Both the position numbers and the translations under genes were made by a program. DNA of 64,000 bases from Oryzomonas japonica (GTDB lineage: Bacteria; Desulfobacterota; Desulfuromonadia; Geobacterales; Pseudopelobacteraceae): assembly GCF_008802365.1 (NCBI RefSeq), contig NZ_VZQZ01000001.1, forward strand, positions 620,001 to 684,000, given 5' to 3'. Below the pieces are notes generated by a model. That model saw only the letters and a list, made by a program, of their open reading frames with translations, searched no databases and was not told the DNA's origin. The number at the start of each line of letters is the position of its first letter. Positions within the stretch are counted from its first letter, which is position 1. Positions 41,620 to 51,127 of this stretch are shown one piece after another.

Positions 41620-41657
41620 GGGGCCGGCCGCGAGGATTCGCAGCCAGCCGTTGCTAC

Positions 41658-41700
41658 AAAAGGGCCAGACTGCCGTTTTCCTGGTAGTCTGGCCCTTTTA
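41658..41700. terminator. Bidirectional terminator between converging genes
   Basis: AAAAGGGCCAGACTGCC (41658-41674) pairs with GGTAGTCTGGCCCTTTT (41683-41699), with A-runs and T-runs on both sides. Confidence 0.92.
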
Positions 41701-41707
41701 TTGTCCG

Positions 41708-41989
41708 CTAATCCCTGTGGTGCTTGTCTTTGCGATATTTTTTGTAGTGCCCTTTGTGCTTGCCCCGGTCGTGTCGTTCTCCCCTCTCGTGGGTGATCAC
41801 GCGCTCCCTTTCCACTACGATTGTTTGGGGCGGCGGGGGAGGCGGCGTGCCGACCCGCACCCGCACGTTGGGGCTGTTGACATCGACGCCGACTGCCACG
41901 TCGGCCGCACCGGCCGCACCGGCCATGCCTGCAATACCCATCGCTGCGACCACTGTTCCGATAATTGCTTTCATCCGATACCTGTTCAT
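41708..41989 (-). CDS. Small exported proline- and histidine-rich protein, riboswitch controlled
   Basis: From the ATG at 41989 (GGGGAAGGAAAC upstream) the 93-residue product has a signal peptide (MNRYRMKAIIGTVVAAMGIA, cleaved after GAAGAA). It continues with a short beta-like segment (VAVGVDVNSPNVRVRVG), a run of six prolines, VVERERVITHE and a His/Lys/Arg-rich end (HKGHYKKYRKDKHHRD). It is likely periplasmic or surface-bound and might bind metal or polyanions. A GEMM-Ib riboswitch lies in its leader, tying it to cyclic AMP-GMP signalling, which in Geobacter governs extracellular electron transfer. Confidence 0.8.
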   Translation of the reverse strand: MNRYRMKAIIGTVVAAMGIAGMAGAAGAADVAVGVDVNSPNVRVRVGTPPPPPPQTIVVERERVITHERGERHDRGKHKGHYKKYRKDKHHRD

Positions 41990-42049
41990 GTTTGTTTCCT
42001 TCCCCTTTCCTGATTGGATCTTATGTGTGTCTCCAGAATCCTGGCACGA

Positions 42050-42178
42050 AAAAAGCCGGGACGCCGAATATGGTGATAGTTCGGCATCCCGGCTGTCTCG
42101 GTGAGACCCTATGGGCTTTCCGCCCCACCCTCGCGGGTGGTTTAGTCTTGTCGCGTATCTGCTGCCTGATGTTGAAAC
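42050..42178 (-). promoter_or_regulatory. GEMM-Ib (cyclic AMP-GMP type) riboswitch with terminator, copy 2
   Basis: On the minus strand the blocks GCGACAAGACTAAACC, CCGCGAGGGTGGGGCGGAAA-GCC, AGGGTCTCACCGAGAC and AGCCGGGATGCCGAA follow the Geobacter GEMM-Ib consensus closely. The 3' part (42080-42094) is shared with a terminator stem (42054-42068) before a T-run. The transcript continues into the small exported-protein gene. Ligand binding should free the gene from termination. Confidence 0.92.
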
Positions 42179-42185
42179 GGGCGTT

Positions 42186-42214
42186 ATTATAGAGGACAAA
42201 TCTTCCTGCGTCAA
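42186..42214 (-). promoter_or_regulatory. Promoter of the riboswitch/exported-protein transcript
   Basis: On the minus strand TTGACG (42214-42209) and TATAAT (42191-42186) are 17 bases apart, a near-consensus sigma-70 promoter. Transcription would start near 42178, at the 5' edge of the aptamer. Confidence 0.83.
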
Positions 42215-42294
42215 TCCTCGGGGTGTCACGGCCCATGGACAGTCGCTGGTGGTTCGCTACCGGGCGACGAGACCGGTGCGGTTGGGGTGCCGGA

Positions 42295-42783
42295 TCATTT
42301 TTTCACGATGGTGATGCAGAGGCACTCCCCTTCGGCATAGACCGTTTCTCCGCTGTAGATGCGGCCATGCACCATTACCTTGCGCCCTTGGGCGGAGATG
42401 ACCCGGCTTTCGAGCGTGACGACCTGTTGCAGTGGCAGCAGATTGCGGAAACTAACGTTCAGGTTGCCGACCACGATCGAATACCCTGCCGCCCAGGCGG
42501 CCAGCCCCAGTACCTCGTCGAACACCGCGGCCATGGAACCGCCGTGGGCATGTCCCGGAGGGCCTTCGGTCTCGGGGCCGAACCAGATGCGGGCCTTCAA
42601 TTGCTGTTCTCCGTCACGGTAATAGCGCACCCGGAAGCGGTTGCCGTCCGGTTCGCCGGAGACGAAACGCAGGGATTCCCCCACCAGCGCAGGGGCATCG
42701 AAATCGGTCCAGCCGGCTTCACCGCTCAGGTCCACGGGTGGGCAAAGGGTTGTACAAACTTTTTTTGCAGTAGTTTTTGTCAC
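42295..42783 (-). CDS. Hotdog-fold thioesterase (PaaI family)
   Basis: The 162-residue protein has the PaaI-type block HAHGGSMAAVFDEVLGLAAW, with the catalytic Asp/Glu region, then a hydrophobic helix and VGNLNVSFRNLLPLQQVVTLE. Such enzymes hydrolyse acyl-CoA thioesters. A GTG start at 42783 follows GGAGG by about ten bases. The substrate is unknown. Confidence 0.88.
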   Translation of the reverse strand: MTKTTAKKVCTTLCPPVDLSGEAGWTDFDAPALVGESLRFVSGEPDGNRFRVRYYRDGEQQLKARIWFGPETEGPPGHAHGGSMAAVFDEVLGLAAWAAGYSIVVGNLNVSFRNLLPLQQVVTLESRVISAQGRKVMVHGRIYSGETVYAEGECLCITIVKK

Positions 42784-42944
42784 GGATGTTTTCCTCCAAA
42801 AGAGCGCCGCCAGGCGGTAGCGGCAGGATGATGCGGCATACTAACAGACTCCGGCGGGGCAATAAAGGGCTTTGGGGCGGTGCCGGCGGTAAAAAAAGCG
42901 GCCGATCGGGCCGCCTTCAGGTGTTGGGGCTGTTGGGAAAAATA

Positions 42945-43427
<483 letters not shown>

Positions 43428-43649
43428 GTCTGGTTCTCCTTGATGATTGTAATTCGTTGACCTCCTTCGGTGCCATAAAATCGGCCCATTTGTCAAATGG
43501 TAACTGCAGTAGCCACCTTTGCGCCATTGCCGGCATCAGGTTTCCGGGGCCTGCGCCTTGTAAACCATGATGGTAGCGCCTTTTGCCGATTCAGCGCGAT
43601 ACCGTGGACCTAACTTGGCAAAAAAGAGCCTGAAAAGACCAGTATCACG

Positions 43650-43679
43650 TTGACGACTGATATTTGGGAGTGATATTCT
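43650..43679 (+). promoter_or_regulatory. Predicted promoter of the ABC transporter operon
   Basis: TTGACG (43650-43655) and TATTCT (43674-43679) are 18 bases apart, about 80 bases before the binding-protein start. Confidence 0.6.
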
Positions 43680-43760
43680 CGCCACCCGATTATTGTGGAA
43701 TAGCTGTTGTCGTGTGTCGTGATACGTTTCGGTTCGACTATCCAGATCAGGAGGTGTTCG

Positions 43761-44756
43761 GTGGAAAAGAAACTAGGTGCGTTGCTGGTGTTCCTTGCGG
43801 TCTCTCTTGTGGTGGCGGCTCCGCTCTTTGCGGCAAACCCGCCGAAAAAGGTCCTCATCGGGATATCCAAGATCGTGGCCCATCCCGCCCTCGATGCCGT
43901 TGAAAAAGGTATCAAGGACGAGCTTGCCGCTTCGAAGATCGCCGCGGAATACGACCAACAGAATGCCAATGGCGATATCGGCACCGCGTCGTCCATCTCC
44001 AACAAGTTCAAGTCGGAAAAGGTGACCCTGGCGGTGGGGATCGCCACGCCCACGGCCCAGTCGCTGGTGAATACCCTGAAGGGGACCCCGGTTGTCTTCT
44101 CGGCGGTAACCGACCCGGTGAAGGCCGGCCTGGTGGCCTCTCTGAAAAAGGGTGGCAAGATGGTTACCGGCGTTTCGGATATGACCCCGGTGAAACAGCA
44201 GATTCAACTGCTGCTCAAGATCAAGAAGATCAAACGTCTTGGCCATATCTACACCAGTTCCGAGGAAAATGCCGTGGTGCTGGCCGGTGTCGTAAAGCAG
44301 GCCTGCAAGGAGTTGGGGATCGAATACGTGGAGACGACGGTGTCCAAGTCGTCCGAGGTAAAAGAGGCTACCCAGGCGATCATCCGCAGGGTGGATGCGC
44401 TGTACATCAGCACCGACAACACGGTCGTATCGGCCATGAGTGCCGTCGCCGACGTGGCCGTGAAGAACAAAGTGCCGATCATGTCGGCTGACCCGAGTTC
44501 GGCTGAAAAATATGCCGTCCTGGCCGCCTGGGGGTTCGACTATTACAAGGTTGGGCGCGCCACCGGCAAGATGATCGTCGAGATCCTCAAGGGCAAGAAG
44601 CCGGAGCAGATGCCGACGCGTTTTATGACCAAGACCTCGGATGTCGACCTCCTGGTCAATCTTGATGTGGCCAGGAAACTCGGTCTGACCGTGCCGAAGG
44701 ATATCGTCAAGAGCGCCAATAGGGTCGTGGAAAACGGCAAGCTGACCAAAAAGTAG
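43761..44756 (+). CDS. ABC transporter substrate-binding protein (PF04392-type)
   Basis: A GTG start with AGGAGG seven bases upstream gives a signal peptide (MEKKLGALLVFLAVSLVVAA) and a 331-residue two-lobed binding protein. Its family wording is KVLIGISKIVAHPALDAVEKG, VGIATPTAQSLVNTLKGTP and AVTDPVKAGLVASL. The family (TrpX/CD-type) binds small amino compounds such as tryptophan or related aromatics; the ligand here is not determined. It heads an operon with permease and ATPase genes. Confidence 0.92.
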   Translation: MEKKLGALLVFLAVSLVVAAPLFAANPPKKVLIGISKIVAHPALDAVEKGIKDELAASKIAAEYDQQNANGDIGTASSISNKFKSEKVTLAVGIATPTAQSLVNTLKGTPVVFSAVTDPVKAGLVASLKKGGKMVTGVSDMTPVKQQIQLLLKIKKIKRLGHIYTSSEENAVVLAGVVKQACKELGIEYVETTVSKSSEVKEATQAIIRRVDALYISTDNTVVSAMSAVADVAVKNKVPIMSADPSSAEKYAVLAAWGFDYYKVGRATGKMIVEILKGKKPEQMPTRFMTKTSDVDLLVNLDVARKLGLTVPKDIVKSANRVVENGKLTKK

Positions 44757-44769
44757 AATTTGTTTTACC

Positions 44770-44795
44770 CGCCGGGCGGCCGAGGCCGCCCGGCG
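44770..44795 (+). terminator. Intra-operon hairpin between binding protein and permease
   Basis: CGCCGGGCGGCC pairs exactly with GGCCGCCCGGCG around GA and is followed by TTATTTTA. Such a stem after the binding-protein gene usually lowers read-through and stabilises the upstream mRNA, giving excess binding protein. Confidence 0.85.
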
Positions 44796-44827
44796 TTATT
44801 TTATCGCGAAGGGTACACGGCATTGCT

Positions 44828-45736
44828 ATGATCGAAGGTATTCTGGTAGAAGGCCTGATTTACGGAATTATGGTCCTGGGGGTATTCATCACCTTCAGGG
44901 TCCTGGATTTCCCCGACTTGACGGTGGACGGCTCGTTCCCCCTGGGAGCGGCCCTGATGGTGCAGTGCATCCTGCTCGACGTGAACCTCTGGTTGGCGCT
45001 GCTGGTCGCATTTATCGGCGGGATGCTGGCGGGCATGGTCACGGCGCTGATCCACAACCACCTCCGGGTGCCCAACCTCCTGGCCGGCATCCTGACCATG
45101 ACCATGCTGTACTCCGTTAATATCCGCATCCTGGGCAACCGGGCCAATGTGCCGGTCCTGGAGCATGAAACCATTCTGACAAAGGTTTCCGAGCGCTTTT
45201 CGGGCATTATCCCGGATGAGTACATCCTGCTCCTGTTTTTCATCGTGGTCGCCATCGTGATCAAGATACTGATCGACCTGTTCTTCCGCACCGACCTGGG
45301 CATGACCCTGGGTGCCATGGGCAACAATGAGCAGATGGTCATCTCCCAGGGGGTGGATCCCAAAACCCTGAAAACCATCGGCGTGGGGCTGTCCAACGGC
45401 CTGGTGGCCCTATCCGGCGCCTTTGCGGCCCAGTACCTCGGGTTTGCCGATGTGGGCTTGGGGCAGGGGATCATTGTCTCGGGTTTGGCTTCGGTCATGA
45501 TCGGCGAGTTTCTGGTCATGAAGAGCAACCGCATCGGCGTTCTGACCCTCTGTGCAATCCTGGGTTCGATACTTTTCCACGCGGTGCTGTATCTGGGCAG
45601 GTATTACGGCTATGTCATCCATATGACGCCCAATGACCTGAATCTGATCAAGGGCATCCTGATCATCATACTGCTGATCCTGACCCAGGCCAAAAAACTG
45701 AAGAAGGTTGCCATCAAGGCGGTGGTGGAAAAATGA
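44828..45736 (+). CDS. ABC transporter permease (PF02653-type)
   Basis: The 302-residue inner-membrane protein has about eight hydrophobic helices and the family block EGLIYGIMVLGVFITFRVLDF, VDGSFPLGAALM and the late GMTLGAMGNNEQM region. It pairs with the binding protein upstream, and its end overlaps the ATPase gene by ATGA. The substrate follows the binding protein and is unknown. Confidence 0.93.
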   Translation: MIEGILVEGLIYGIMVLGVFITFRVLDFPDLTVDGSFPLGAALMVQCILLDVNLWLALLVAFIGGMLAGMVTALIHNHLRVPNLLAGILTMTMLYSVNIRILGNRANVPVLEHETILTKVSERFSGIIPDEYILLLFFIVVAIVIKILIDLFFRTDLGMTLGAMGNNEQMVISQGVDPKTLKTIGVGLSNGLVALSGAFAAQYLGFADVGLGQGIIVSGLASVMIGEFLVMKSNRIGVLTLCAILGSILFHAVLYLGRYYGYVIHMTPNDLNLIKGILIIILLILTQAKKLKKVAIKAVVEK

Positions 45737-46527
45737 TCGAGCTCAAGAATGTGTCCATGCTCTTTAATCCCGGCACGGTGAACGAAAACCTGGCCATCAG
45801 CACTATCAACCTGAAGGTCAAGGAGGGTGACTTCATCACCGTTATCGGCAGTAACGGCGCCGGGAAGTCCACGCTCTTCAACCTCGTAGCCGGCACCATC
45901 ATCCCGAGCCAGGGCACCATCCTGGCAAACGACAGGGATATCACGCGGGAGCCGGAGTACCGGCGTGCCCGGTACATCGGCAGGATATTCCAGAACCCGC
46001 TTCTCGGCACGGCCTCCAACATGAGTCTGGAGGATAACATGATGATCACCTACCGGAAGGGGTTCAAGTGGCTGAAGCGGAGCCTGAACAACAAGATGAG
46101 AGAGTTCTTCCGGGCGGAACTGGTCCAGTTGGAGATGGGGCTGGAGGACCGGATGAAGGAAAATCTCGCCATGTTTTCCGGCGGGCAGCGGCAGGCCCTG
46201 ACCCTGCTGATGATGGTCCTCTCCAAGCCGGAACTTATCCTGCTGGATGAACATACCGCGGCGCTCGATCCCAAAAATGCCGAGATCGTCCTGGAATTGA
46301 CCAACAAGTTCATCAGGGAATACAATCTCACCTCGATGATGATCACCCACAACATGAGCCATGCCATCGAGTTCGGTAACCGTTTGCTGATGATGGACAA
46401 GGGAGAGATTATCTTCGATGTGGAGGGTGATGCGAAACGGGAGCTGACGGTGGAGAAGCTGATCGAGAAGTTCCACGAGATCCGCCATGCCTCCTTTGGG
46501 GACGATAAGGCGCTTCTCTCCCCGTGA
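45733..46527 (+). CDS. ABC transporter ATP-binding protein
   Basis: The 264-residue ATPase has Walker A GSNGAGKST (39-47), the signature FSGGQRQALTLL, Walker B LILLDEHTAALDP and a switch histidine in MMITHNMSHAIEF. It powers the transporter made with the two upstream gene products and is coupled to the permease gene by a four-base overlap. Confidence 0.95.
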   Translation: MIELKNVSMLFNPGTVNENLAISTINLKVKEGDFITVIGSNGAGKSTLFNLVAGTIIPSQGTILANDRDITREPEYRRARYIGRIFQNPLLGTASNMSLEDNMMITYRKGFKWLKRSLNNKMREFFRAELVQLEMGLEDRMKENLAMFSGGQRQALTLLMMVLSKPELILLDEHTAALDPKNAEIVLELTNKFIREYNLTSMMITHNMSHAIEFGNRLLMMDKGEIIFDVEGDAKRELTVEKLIEKFHEIRHASFGDDKALLSP

Positions 46528-46670
46528 ATGAACAGGCCAACGGTTTTTTAGCTGCGGCCACAATTCTTTTTCCTCCAACGGTTGCGCTCCTGAAATTACG
46601 CGGTAGCATTAAAAACAGTTAAGTATGCTTGGTATTCCCACTGGCTATGTAGCAAGAGGGGGCGGATATC

Positions 46671-46952
46671 ATGGGGGAAAAGAGGAACAGCCATAGGGTG
46701 GGGTGCTTCACAAAATGCTCTCTGTACCACGATGGGGCAACGTACGGATGTATCCTCGAAAATCTCTCGTTCTCCGGCGCCCTGATCAAGATGAGCCGCT
46801 CCCTGCTGGGGCGGCTGCATGAGGGGGACCGCTGTAGCCTGGTGTTGTGCGGAGATCCGGTCATGTCCCCCGGCGAATATAACAGTACGGTTGCCCGTTT
46901 GAATTTCCCCAGGGTCGGCCTCCACTTTCTGGAAAGGGGAGGGGGGGCATGA
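46671..46952 (+). CDS. PilZ-domain protein
   Basis: The 93-residue single-domain protein has the two cyclic di-GMP-binding motifs: RxxxR (RNSHR, 5-9) and N-x-S-x-x-G in LENLSFSGALI. It is a likely receptor or adaptor for cyclic di-GMP. AGAGGGGGCG lies before the ATG. It is a single gene ended by a strong terminator. Confidence 0.87.
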   Translation: MGEKRNSHRVGCFTKCSLYHDGATYGCILENLSFSGALIKMSRSLLGRLHEGDRCSLVLCGDPVMSPGEYNSTVARLNFPRVGLHFLERGGGA

Positions 46953-46971
46953 TCGGCATGCTGCAAAAGCG

Positions 46972-47008
46972 AAAGGCCGGCACCCCGGGTGGGGTGCCGG
47001 CCTTTTTG
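46972..47008 (+). terminator. Terminator of the PilZ gene
   Basis: AAGGCCGGCACCCC (46973-46986) pairs with GGGGTGCCGGCCTT (46991-47004), followed by TTTTT. Confidence 0.93.
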
Positions 47009-47052
47009 TATCTGCTCCACTTTCGGGGCCCGCTTCATCGGCTAGCAGACTC

Positions 47053-47841
47053 TTAGAAGCATGCCCGAACCACGCCGCCATCAACCCGCAGGGCCGCGCC
47101 ATTGGTGGCGGACGAGAGGGTGCTGCACACGTAGACGGCCAGATTGGCAACCTCTTCCGGGGTAGCGAAGCGCTTGAGGAGCGAGGCCGGGCGCACGGTT
47201 TGGAAAAACTCCTTTTCGAAATCGGCAAAGGATTTCCCGCCGCTCAGTTTTGCTACGAAACCATCCACGCCTGCCGTGTGGGTCGGGCCCGGCAGGATCG
47301 CATTGACCGTAACCCGCGTGCCGGCACATGTCTCGGCAAGACCGCGCGAAACCGCCAGCTGTGCGGTCTTGGTCATTCCGTAATGGATCATCTCGGCGGG
47401 GATTTGGATGCCGCTCTCGCTGCTGATGAAGAGGATGCGTCCCCAATTCTGTTCCTTCATGCCCGGGAGATACGCCCTGGCGAGACGGATACCGCTCAAT
47501 ACGTTGACCTCGAAAAAGCGCCGCCACTCTTCGTCGGAAATCTCCTCGAAAGGCTTTGGTTCGTAGATTCCCAGGTTGTTCACCAGGATATCCAACGAGG
47601 GCACCCGCTGGCGCAGCCTGTCAACCTCTCCGGCTTGGGAGAGGTCACCGTTAAAACCTTCCACCGACGCATTCGGCAGGGCGCTTTTGATCCGTTCCTG
47701 TGCCGCCGCCAGGGAGTCGTCGTCACGCCCGTTGATGACCACGCGGGCTCCTTCCCGCGCCAGTGCCGTGGCTATGGCGAGGCCGATCCCCTTGGTCGAG
47801 CCGGAGACGAGCGCCTTTTTACCGTTAAGTTGCAAGTCCAT
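47053..47841 (-). CDS. Short-chain dehydrogenase/reductase
   Basis: The 262-residue protein has the SDR cofactor loop SGSTKGIG (14-21), NNLGIYEP, the catalytic ISSES and YGMTK (Tyr-x-x-x-Lys) and a C-terminal LRVDGGVVRACF. The acidic/basic pattern after strand 2 (INGRDDD) suggests NADP. The substrate is unknown. It stands alone, converging with the PilZ gene. Confidence 0.92.
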   Translation of the reverse strand: MDLQLNGKKALVSGSTKGIGLAIATALAREGARVVINGRDDDSLAAAQERIKSALPNASVEGFNGDLSQAGEVDRLRQRVPSLDILVNNLGIYEPKPFEEISDEEWRRFFEVNVLSGIRLARAYLPGMKEQNWGRILFISSESGIQIPAEMIHYGMTKTAQLAVSRGLAETCAGTRVTVNAILPGPTHTAGVDGFVAKLSGGKSFADFEKEFFQTVRPASLLKRFATPEEVANLAVYVCSTLSSATNGAALRVDGGVVRACF

Positions 47842-48052
47842 GATATCTCCTTTTACTGATGTGGTTGTCGTGCAATGTGAGTTGAGAGACCGGATGGCCT
47901 TTGAAAGAAGTTTATCACGATGATGGAAAAATCAATCGGCTCCTGGGGTACATTTTTCGGATACGGAAAGGCGTCGGGAAATAGGGGTTGTATCCCCGGA
48001 AATTTCCTTGTAGGCTTGCGGTGAAATCAGAATAACACCCCGAGAGGACCCT

Positions 48053-48289
48053 ATGACAAAGGCCGATAAGGCACTGCTGGTAGCAGCATTGACAGCGGAG
48101 GAGACACGCTGGGCGGCGGAACTTGCCGACAAGCTGCCCGGTGATGTGGATTTGACGTTTGAGGAGGCCAAGATACTGACCAGAATCCCGATTGACAGGT
48201 GGCCGAAGAGGCTCCTGGCCAAGGTGAGGGATGCGATCGACTTTGCGGATTTTATCAACGACGATCATGAGGGGGAAGAAAACCCATGA
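48053..48289 (+). CDS. Hypothetical protein, 78 aa
   Basis: A small acidic helical protein (MTKADKALLVAALTAEETRW at the start; DDHEGEENP at the end) with GAGAGGA before the ATG. No family is recognised. It is followed by a hairpin with a T-run. Confidence 0.65.
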   Translation: MTKADKALLVAALTAEETRWAAELADKLPGDVDLTFEEAKILTRIPIDRWPKRLLAKVRDAIDFADFINDDHEGEENP

Positions 48290-48325
48290 TCCTCCTCAAA
48301 ACCCCATAAAAAGGCAGGACAAACG

Positions 48326-48371
48326 ACGGATGCGGACTGCGTGCGGAACACGGCCGTCCGCATCCGTTTTC
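48326..48371 (+). terminator. Hairpin with T-run after the 78-aa gene
   Basis: ACGGATGCGGAC (48326-48337) pairs with GTCCGCATCCGT (48356-48367), with an 18-base loop and a TTTT tail. Confidence 0.78.
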
Positions 48372-48384
48372 GGTTGAAGGCGGC

Positions 48385-49047
48385 TTACTTCGTCACGCCG
48401 AGCAGTTCTATCTCGAAGACCAACGCTGCGTTGGCCGGAATGGGGCCGGCGCCCCGTTCACCGTAGGCGGTTGCCGCCGGGCAGACCAGTTTGGCCTTGC
48501 CGCCCGTTTTCATCATCTGCACCCCTTCGGTCCAGCAGGCGATCACCCCGCTGAGGGGGAACTCGGCGGGCTCGCCGCGTTTGTAGGAACTGTCGAACTC
48601 CGTCCCGTCGATCAGCGTACCGCGATAATGCACCTTGACCTTGTCGCTGGCCGCCGGGGAAGCGCCATTACCTTCCCGCAAGGGCTGGTAGACTATGCCG
48701 GTCTTGGTCGTGACGGCTCCCTTTTCCTTGGCCGCCTTGGCGAGGAACTCCTGAGCTGCGGCGGCCTGCTTCTCTCCCCGGGCGTTGCGGCGTGCGGTGG
48801 CCAGTTCCTGGGTCTTCTTCTGATAGGCATCCACATCCACGAGAGGTTTTGCCCCCGTTGTACCGTCCACCAGCCCTTGCTTCACCAGATCGAGTTCTGC
48901 CGGGGTGAGATTGAATACGGACAATTGGCGGGCGACGATGAGGCCAATGGCATACAGGGTCTTTTGATCTTCAGTTTGCGGAGCTTCGGCAGCAAAAGCC
49001 GGGATGGCAATCAGGGTGACAAGCATGGCCAAGAATAATCTGCGCAT
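48385..49047 (-). CDS. FKBP-type peptidyl-prolyl isomerase, exported (Mip/FkpA-like)
   Basis: The 220-residue protein has a signal peptide (MRRLFLAMLVTLIAIPAFAA), an N-terminal helical dimerisation region (KTLYAIGLIVARQLSVFNLT) and a C-terminal FKBP domain with VKVHYRGTLIDGTEFDSSY and YGERGAGPIPANAALVFEIE. It helps fold proteins in the periplasm. AAAGGA six bases before the ATG at 49047 marks the start; upstream in-frame ATGs have no such signal. Confidence 0.94.
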   Translation of the reverse strand: MRRLFLAMLVTLIAIPAFAAEAPQTEDQKTLYAIGLIVARQLSVFNLTPAELDLVKQGLVDGTTGAKPLVDVDAYQKKTQELATARRNARGEKQAAAAQEFLAKAAKEKGAVTTKTGIVYQPLREGNGASPAASDKVKVHYRGTLIDGTEFDSSYKRGEPAEFPLSGVIACWTEGVQMMKTGGKAKLVCPAATAYGERGAGPIPANAALVFEIELLGVTK

Positions 49048-49458
49048 GGTTTTCCTTTCGACGCTCATGGATTTGAAAAGATTGTATTCTAGCAGAATTG
49101 ATGGCTGAGACAACAAATAGATGCACTCCGGCGTGCTCTTGGGCAAAACCGTAATTCCCATGGAATGTAACCATGGCAGGGGTGTTCACCTTTCTTGCTT
49201 TTTTCGGCTGTCGACTATATGATTCCCAGCTGCGCATGCGGAGCGAAGGCGTACCTCCCCCTCGGCGGCGCCACAACCGCGCCACCGGAATCGATAACCT
49301 CTTTCAGGAAGCGGGTCTGCGGATGTCTGCCGATAAGGCTGCCCATAAGGAGCCGGGCGCTGCCGGTCGGCACACGGAATCATATGTGATGTAGCGGTTG
49401 CGGAAATTGCATGATACGCATGGCCGGCTTTGGCCGGTCTGCTCCCAAGGATTGATGA
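49048..49458. other. Intergenic stretch before the HDOD gene
   Basis: About 410 bases. Open frames on both strands exist (for instance 49173-49394 plus) but lack coding character or similarity I recognise. I see nothing convincing except the promoters implied by the divergent genes. Confidence 0.45.
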
Positions 49459-50304
49459 ATGCCTATTTCGCTGACGATCCGGCGGCTTCTGTCGATACAA
49501 CCTATTGATCTGCCGGTCTTCCATCCCATAGCCCTCAAACTGATCCATCTGCTCTCCGATTGCAATTTCACCATCGATGAATTGGCGAGCACCGCCAACG
49601 ACGACCAGGCCCTTGCCGGCCAGATCCTGAATATGGCGAATTCGTCCAGTTACAGTGGGCGGGTCAAGGTGGAAACGATCAAGGATGCCCTTATCCGGCT
49701 GGGGGCGCATCACGTTTCCAACCTGGCCATGGCGGCCTCCCAGGCGGCGCTCCATGCCTCGCACAACGGTACGGTCAATGCCATCATGCAGGAGTTGTGG
49801 CTCCACTCCCACGGCTGCGCCGTCGGCTGCCGCTGGGTGGCCATGAACACCGGCCACCGCGGTTTGGCGGAGCAGGCCTATCTGGCGGGTTTGCTCCACG
49901 ATGTGGGCAAGTTGTATCTGATCAAGGCCCTGGAGCGGATAACCAACACAGGGGTTGCCCTAGCCGCGCTGGAACGGGAGCTGTTGTTGGAAATTTTCGG
50001 CGAATTGCATGTGGAACAGGGGACCCGCCTGATGGAGCATTGGAGCATGCCCGCCGTCTACCGTGCTGCCGTTGATAAACATTCCGGCGAGCATTTTGAT
50101 CCCGATGATATGGTTCTTGTTATTGTCCGGCTTGTGAACGCGGCTACCAGAACCTGCGGCTTAAGCCTGAGCGTCGGACCGGACCGGCCGCTTGTGGAAT
50201 TCCCCGAGGCGGCCCGGCTCGGCATGGGCGAACAGCAGTTCACAGAGCTTGGGAGGGTGCTGGAAGCGTCCCGCAGTGTTTCTTTCCTGCCTGCTCCGGC
50301 ATGA
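49459..50304 (+). CDS. HDOD-domain protein
   Basis: The 281-residue protein has an HDOD domain (about 10-210) with the N-terminal LPVFHPIALKLIHLLSD, ILNMANSSSYSG and a preserved AGLLHDVGK. HDOD proteins act in signalling, often beside cyclic di-GMP enzymes and chemotaxis genes. No second domain is seen. ATG choice is by family length; the ribosome-binding site is AAGGA nearby. Confidence 0.9.
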   Translation: MPISLTIRRLLSIQPIDLPVFHPIALKLIHLLSDCNFTIDELASTANDDQALAGQILNMANSSSYSGRVKVETIKDALIRLGAHHVSNLAMAASQAALHASHNGTVNAIMQELWLHSHGCAVGCRWVAMNTGHRGLAEQAYLAGLLHDVGKLYLIKALERITNTGVALAALERELLLEIFGELHVEQGTRLMEHWSMPAVYRAAVDKHSGEHFDPDDMVLVIVRLVNAATRTCGLSLSVGPDRPLVEFPEAARLGMGEQQFTELGRVLEASRSVSFLPAPA

Positions 50305-50354
50305 TGCGCCGGTAGATGCATCAGCGATTTCCCGTTCTTTCGGAGTATGGTGCC

Positions 50355-51032
50355 ATGACGACGAAAAATCTGAAAACGGCGTGCCTTCTGGCGCTTGTTG
50401 TTGTCTGCGTTACATGGCGGGAAGCCTACCCGTTCTGCTTCGATGAGGCCGGAGAGATGTATGGCATCAACCCCCTGGTCCTGAGGGCCATTGCCAAGGT
50501 TGAGTCGAATTTCGTGCCTGAAACGATCAACAAAAACAGTAACGGCACCTTTGACATCGGGTTGATGCAGATCAACACCATCTGGAAACCGGTACTCGGC
50601 GAGGCGCGATGGAACTATCTCGGGGATGCCTGCTACAATACGAAGACAGGCGCATGGATACTGGCCAGCTGCATAAACAAGTACGGCTATAACTGGAAGG
50701 CCATCGGTTGCTACAACAGCCAGACGCCGGAAAAAAGCGAAGTTTATGCCAAGAAGGTATTCAGCCATTTAAAGCAACTGGAACATCATAAAGAGTCCCA
50801 ACCGGTGGACAACAAGATGAAAGCGGTTATGCTGGACCAGATAAACGGTCTGGTCGAATCCGCACAGCAGGGCAGAGGGGAGAAAAAGGTCGTCAAGTTC
50901 GTCCCCTATGTGCGCGTATCCCGCCAGACCCTGCGCAAACCGCCACCCCTTCCTTCCCGGGAGGCGGTAGCGCCGCAGCCGATCTCCGGCAATGACCTGC
51001 CGAAGCTCCCACCTTCTCCCGCAGCCAACTAG
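50355..51032 (+). CDS. Lytic transglycosylase (SLT domain), exported
   Basis: From the ATG at 50355 (GGAG nine bases upstream) the 225-residue protein has a signal peptide, then the SLT domain with catalytic Glu50 (AIAKVESNF), GTFDIGLMQINTIWK and the C-terminal GCYNSQTPEKSEVYAKKV. It is like the VirB1/IpgF group that cuts peptidoglycan to let secretion or pilus machines through. A Pro-rich tail follows. Cys in FCFDE and ACYN may form a disulfide. Confidence 0.92.
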   Translation: MTTKNLKTACLLALVVVCVTWREAYPFCFDEAGEMYGINPLVLRAIAKVESNFVPETINKNSNGTFDIGLMQINTIWKPVLGEARWNYLGDACYNTKTGAWILASCINKYGYNWKAIGCYNSQTPEKSEVYAKKVFSHLKQLEHHKESQPVDNKMKAVMLDQINGLVESAQQGRGEKKVVKFVPYVRVSRQTLRKPPPLPSREAVAPQPISGNDLPKLPPSPAAN

Positions 51033-51127
51033 TGTTGCGTGCTTCCCCTTGGTTGTAGCCGTGATTGATGGTATGGTGATTCCGATCCCTTTCCTGCAAT
51101 CCGAATCGCCATGGAGAACCACTCACG

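Noticed and set aside
49173-49394. 73-codon frame before the HDOD gene
   Set aside because: No ribosome-binding site, Arg-rich and proline-rich composition, and no similarity noticed.
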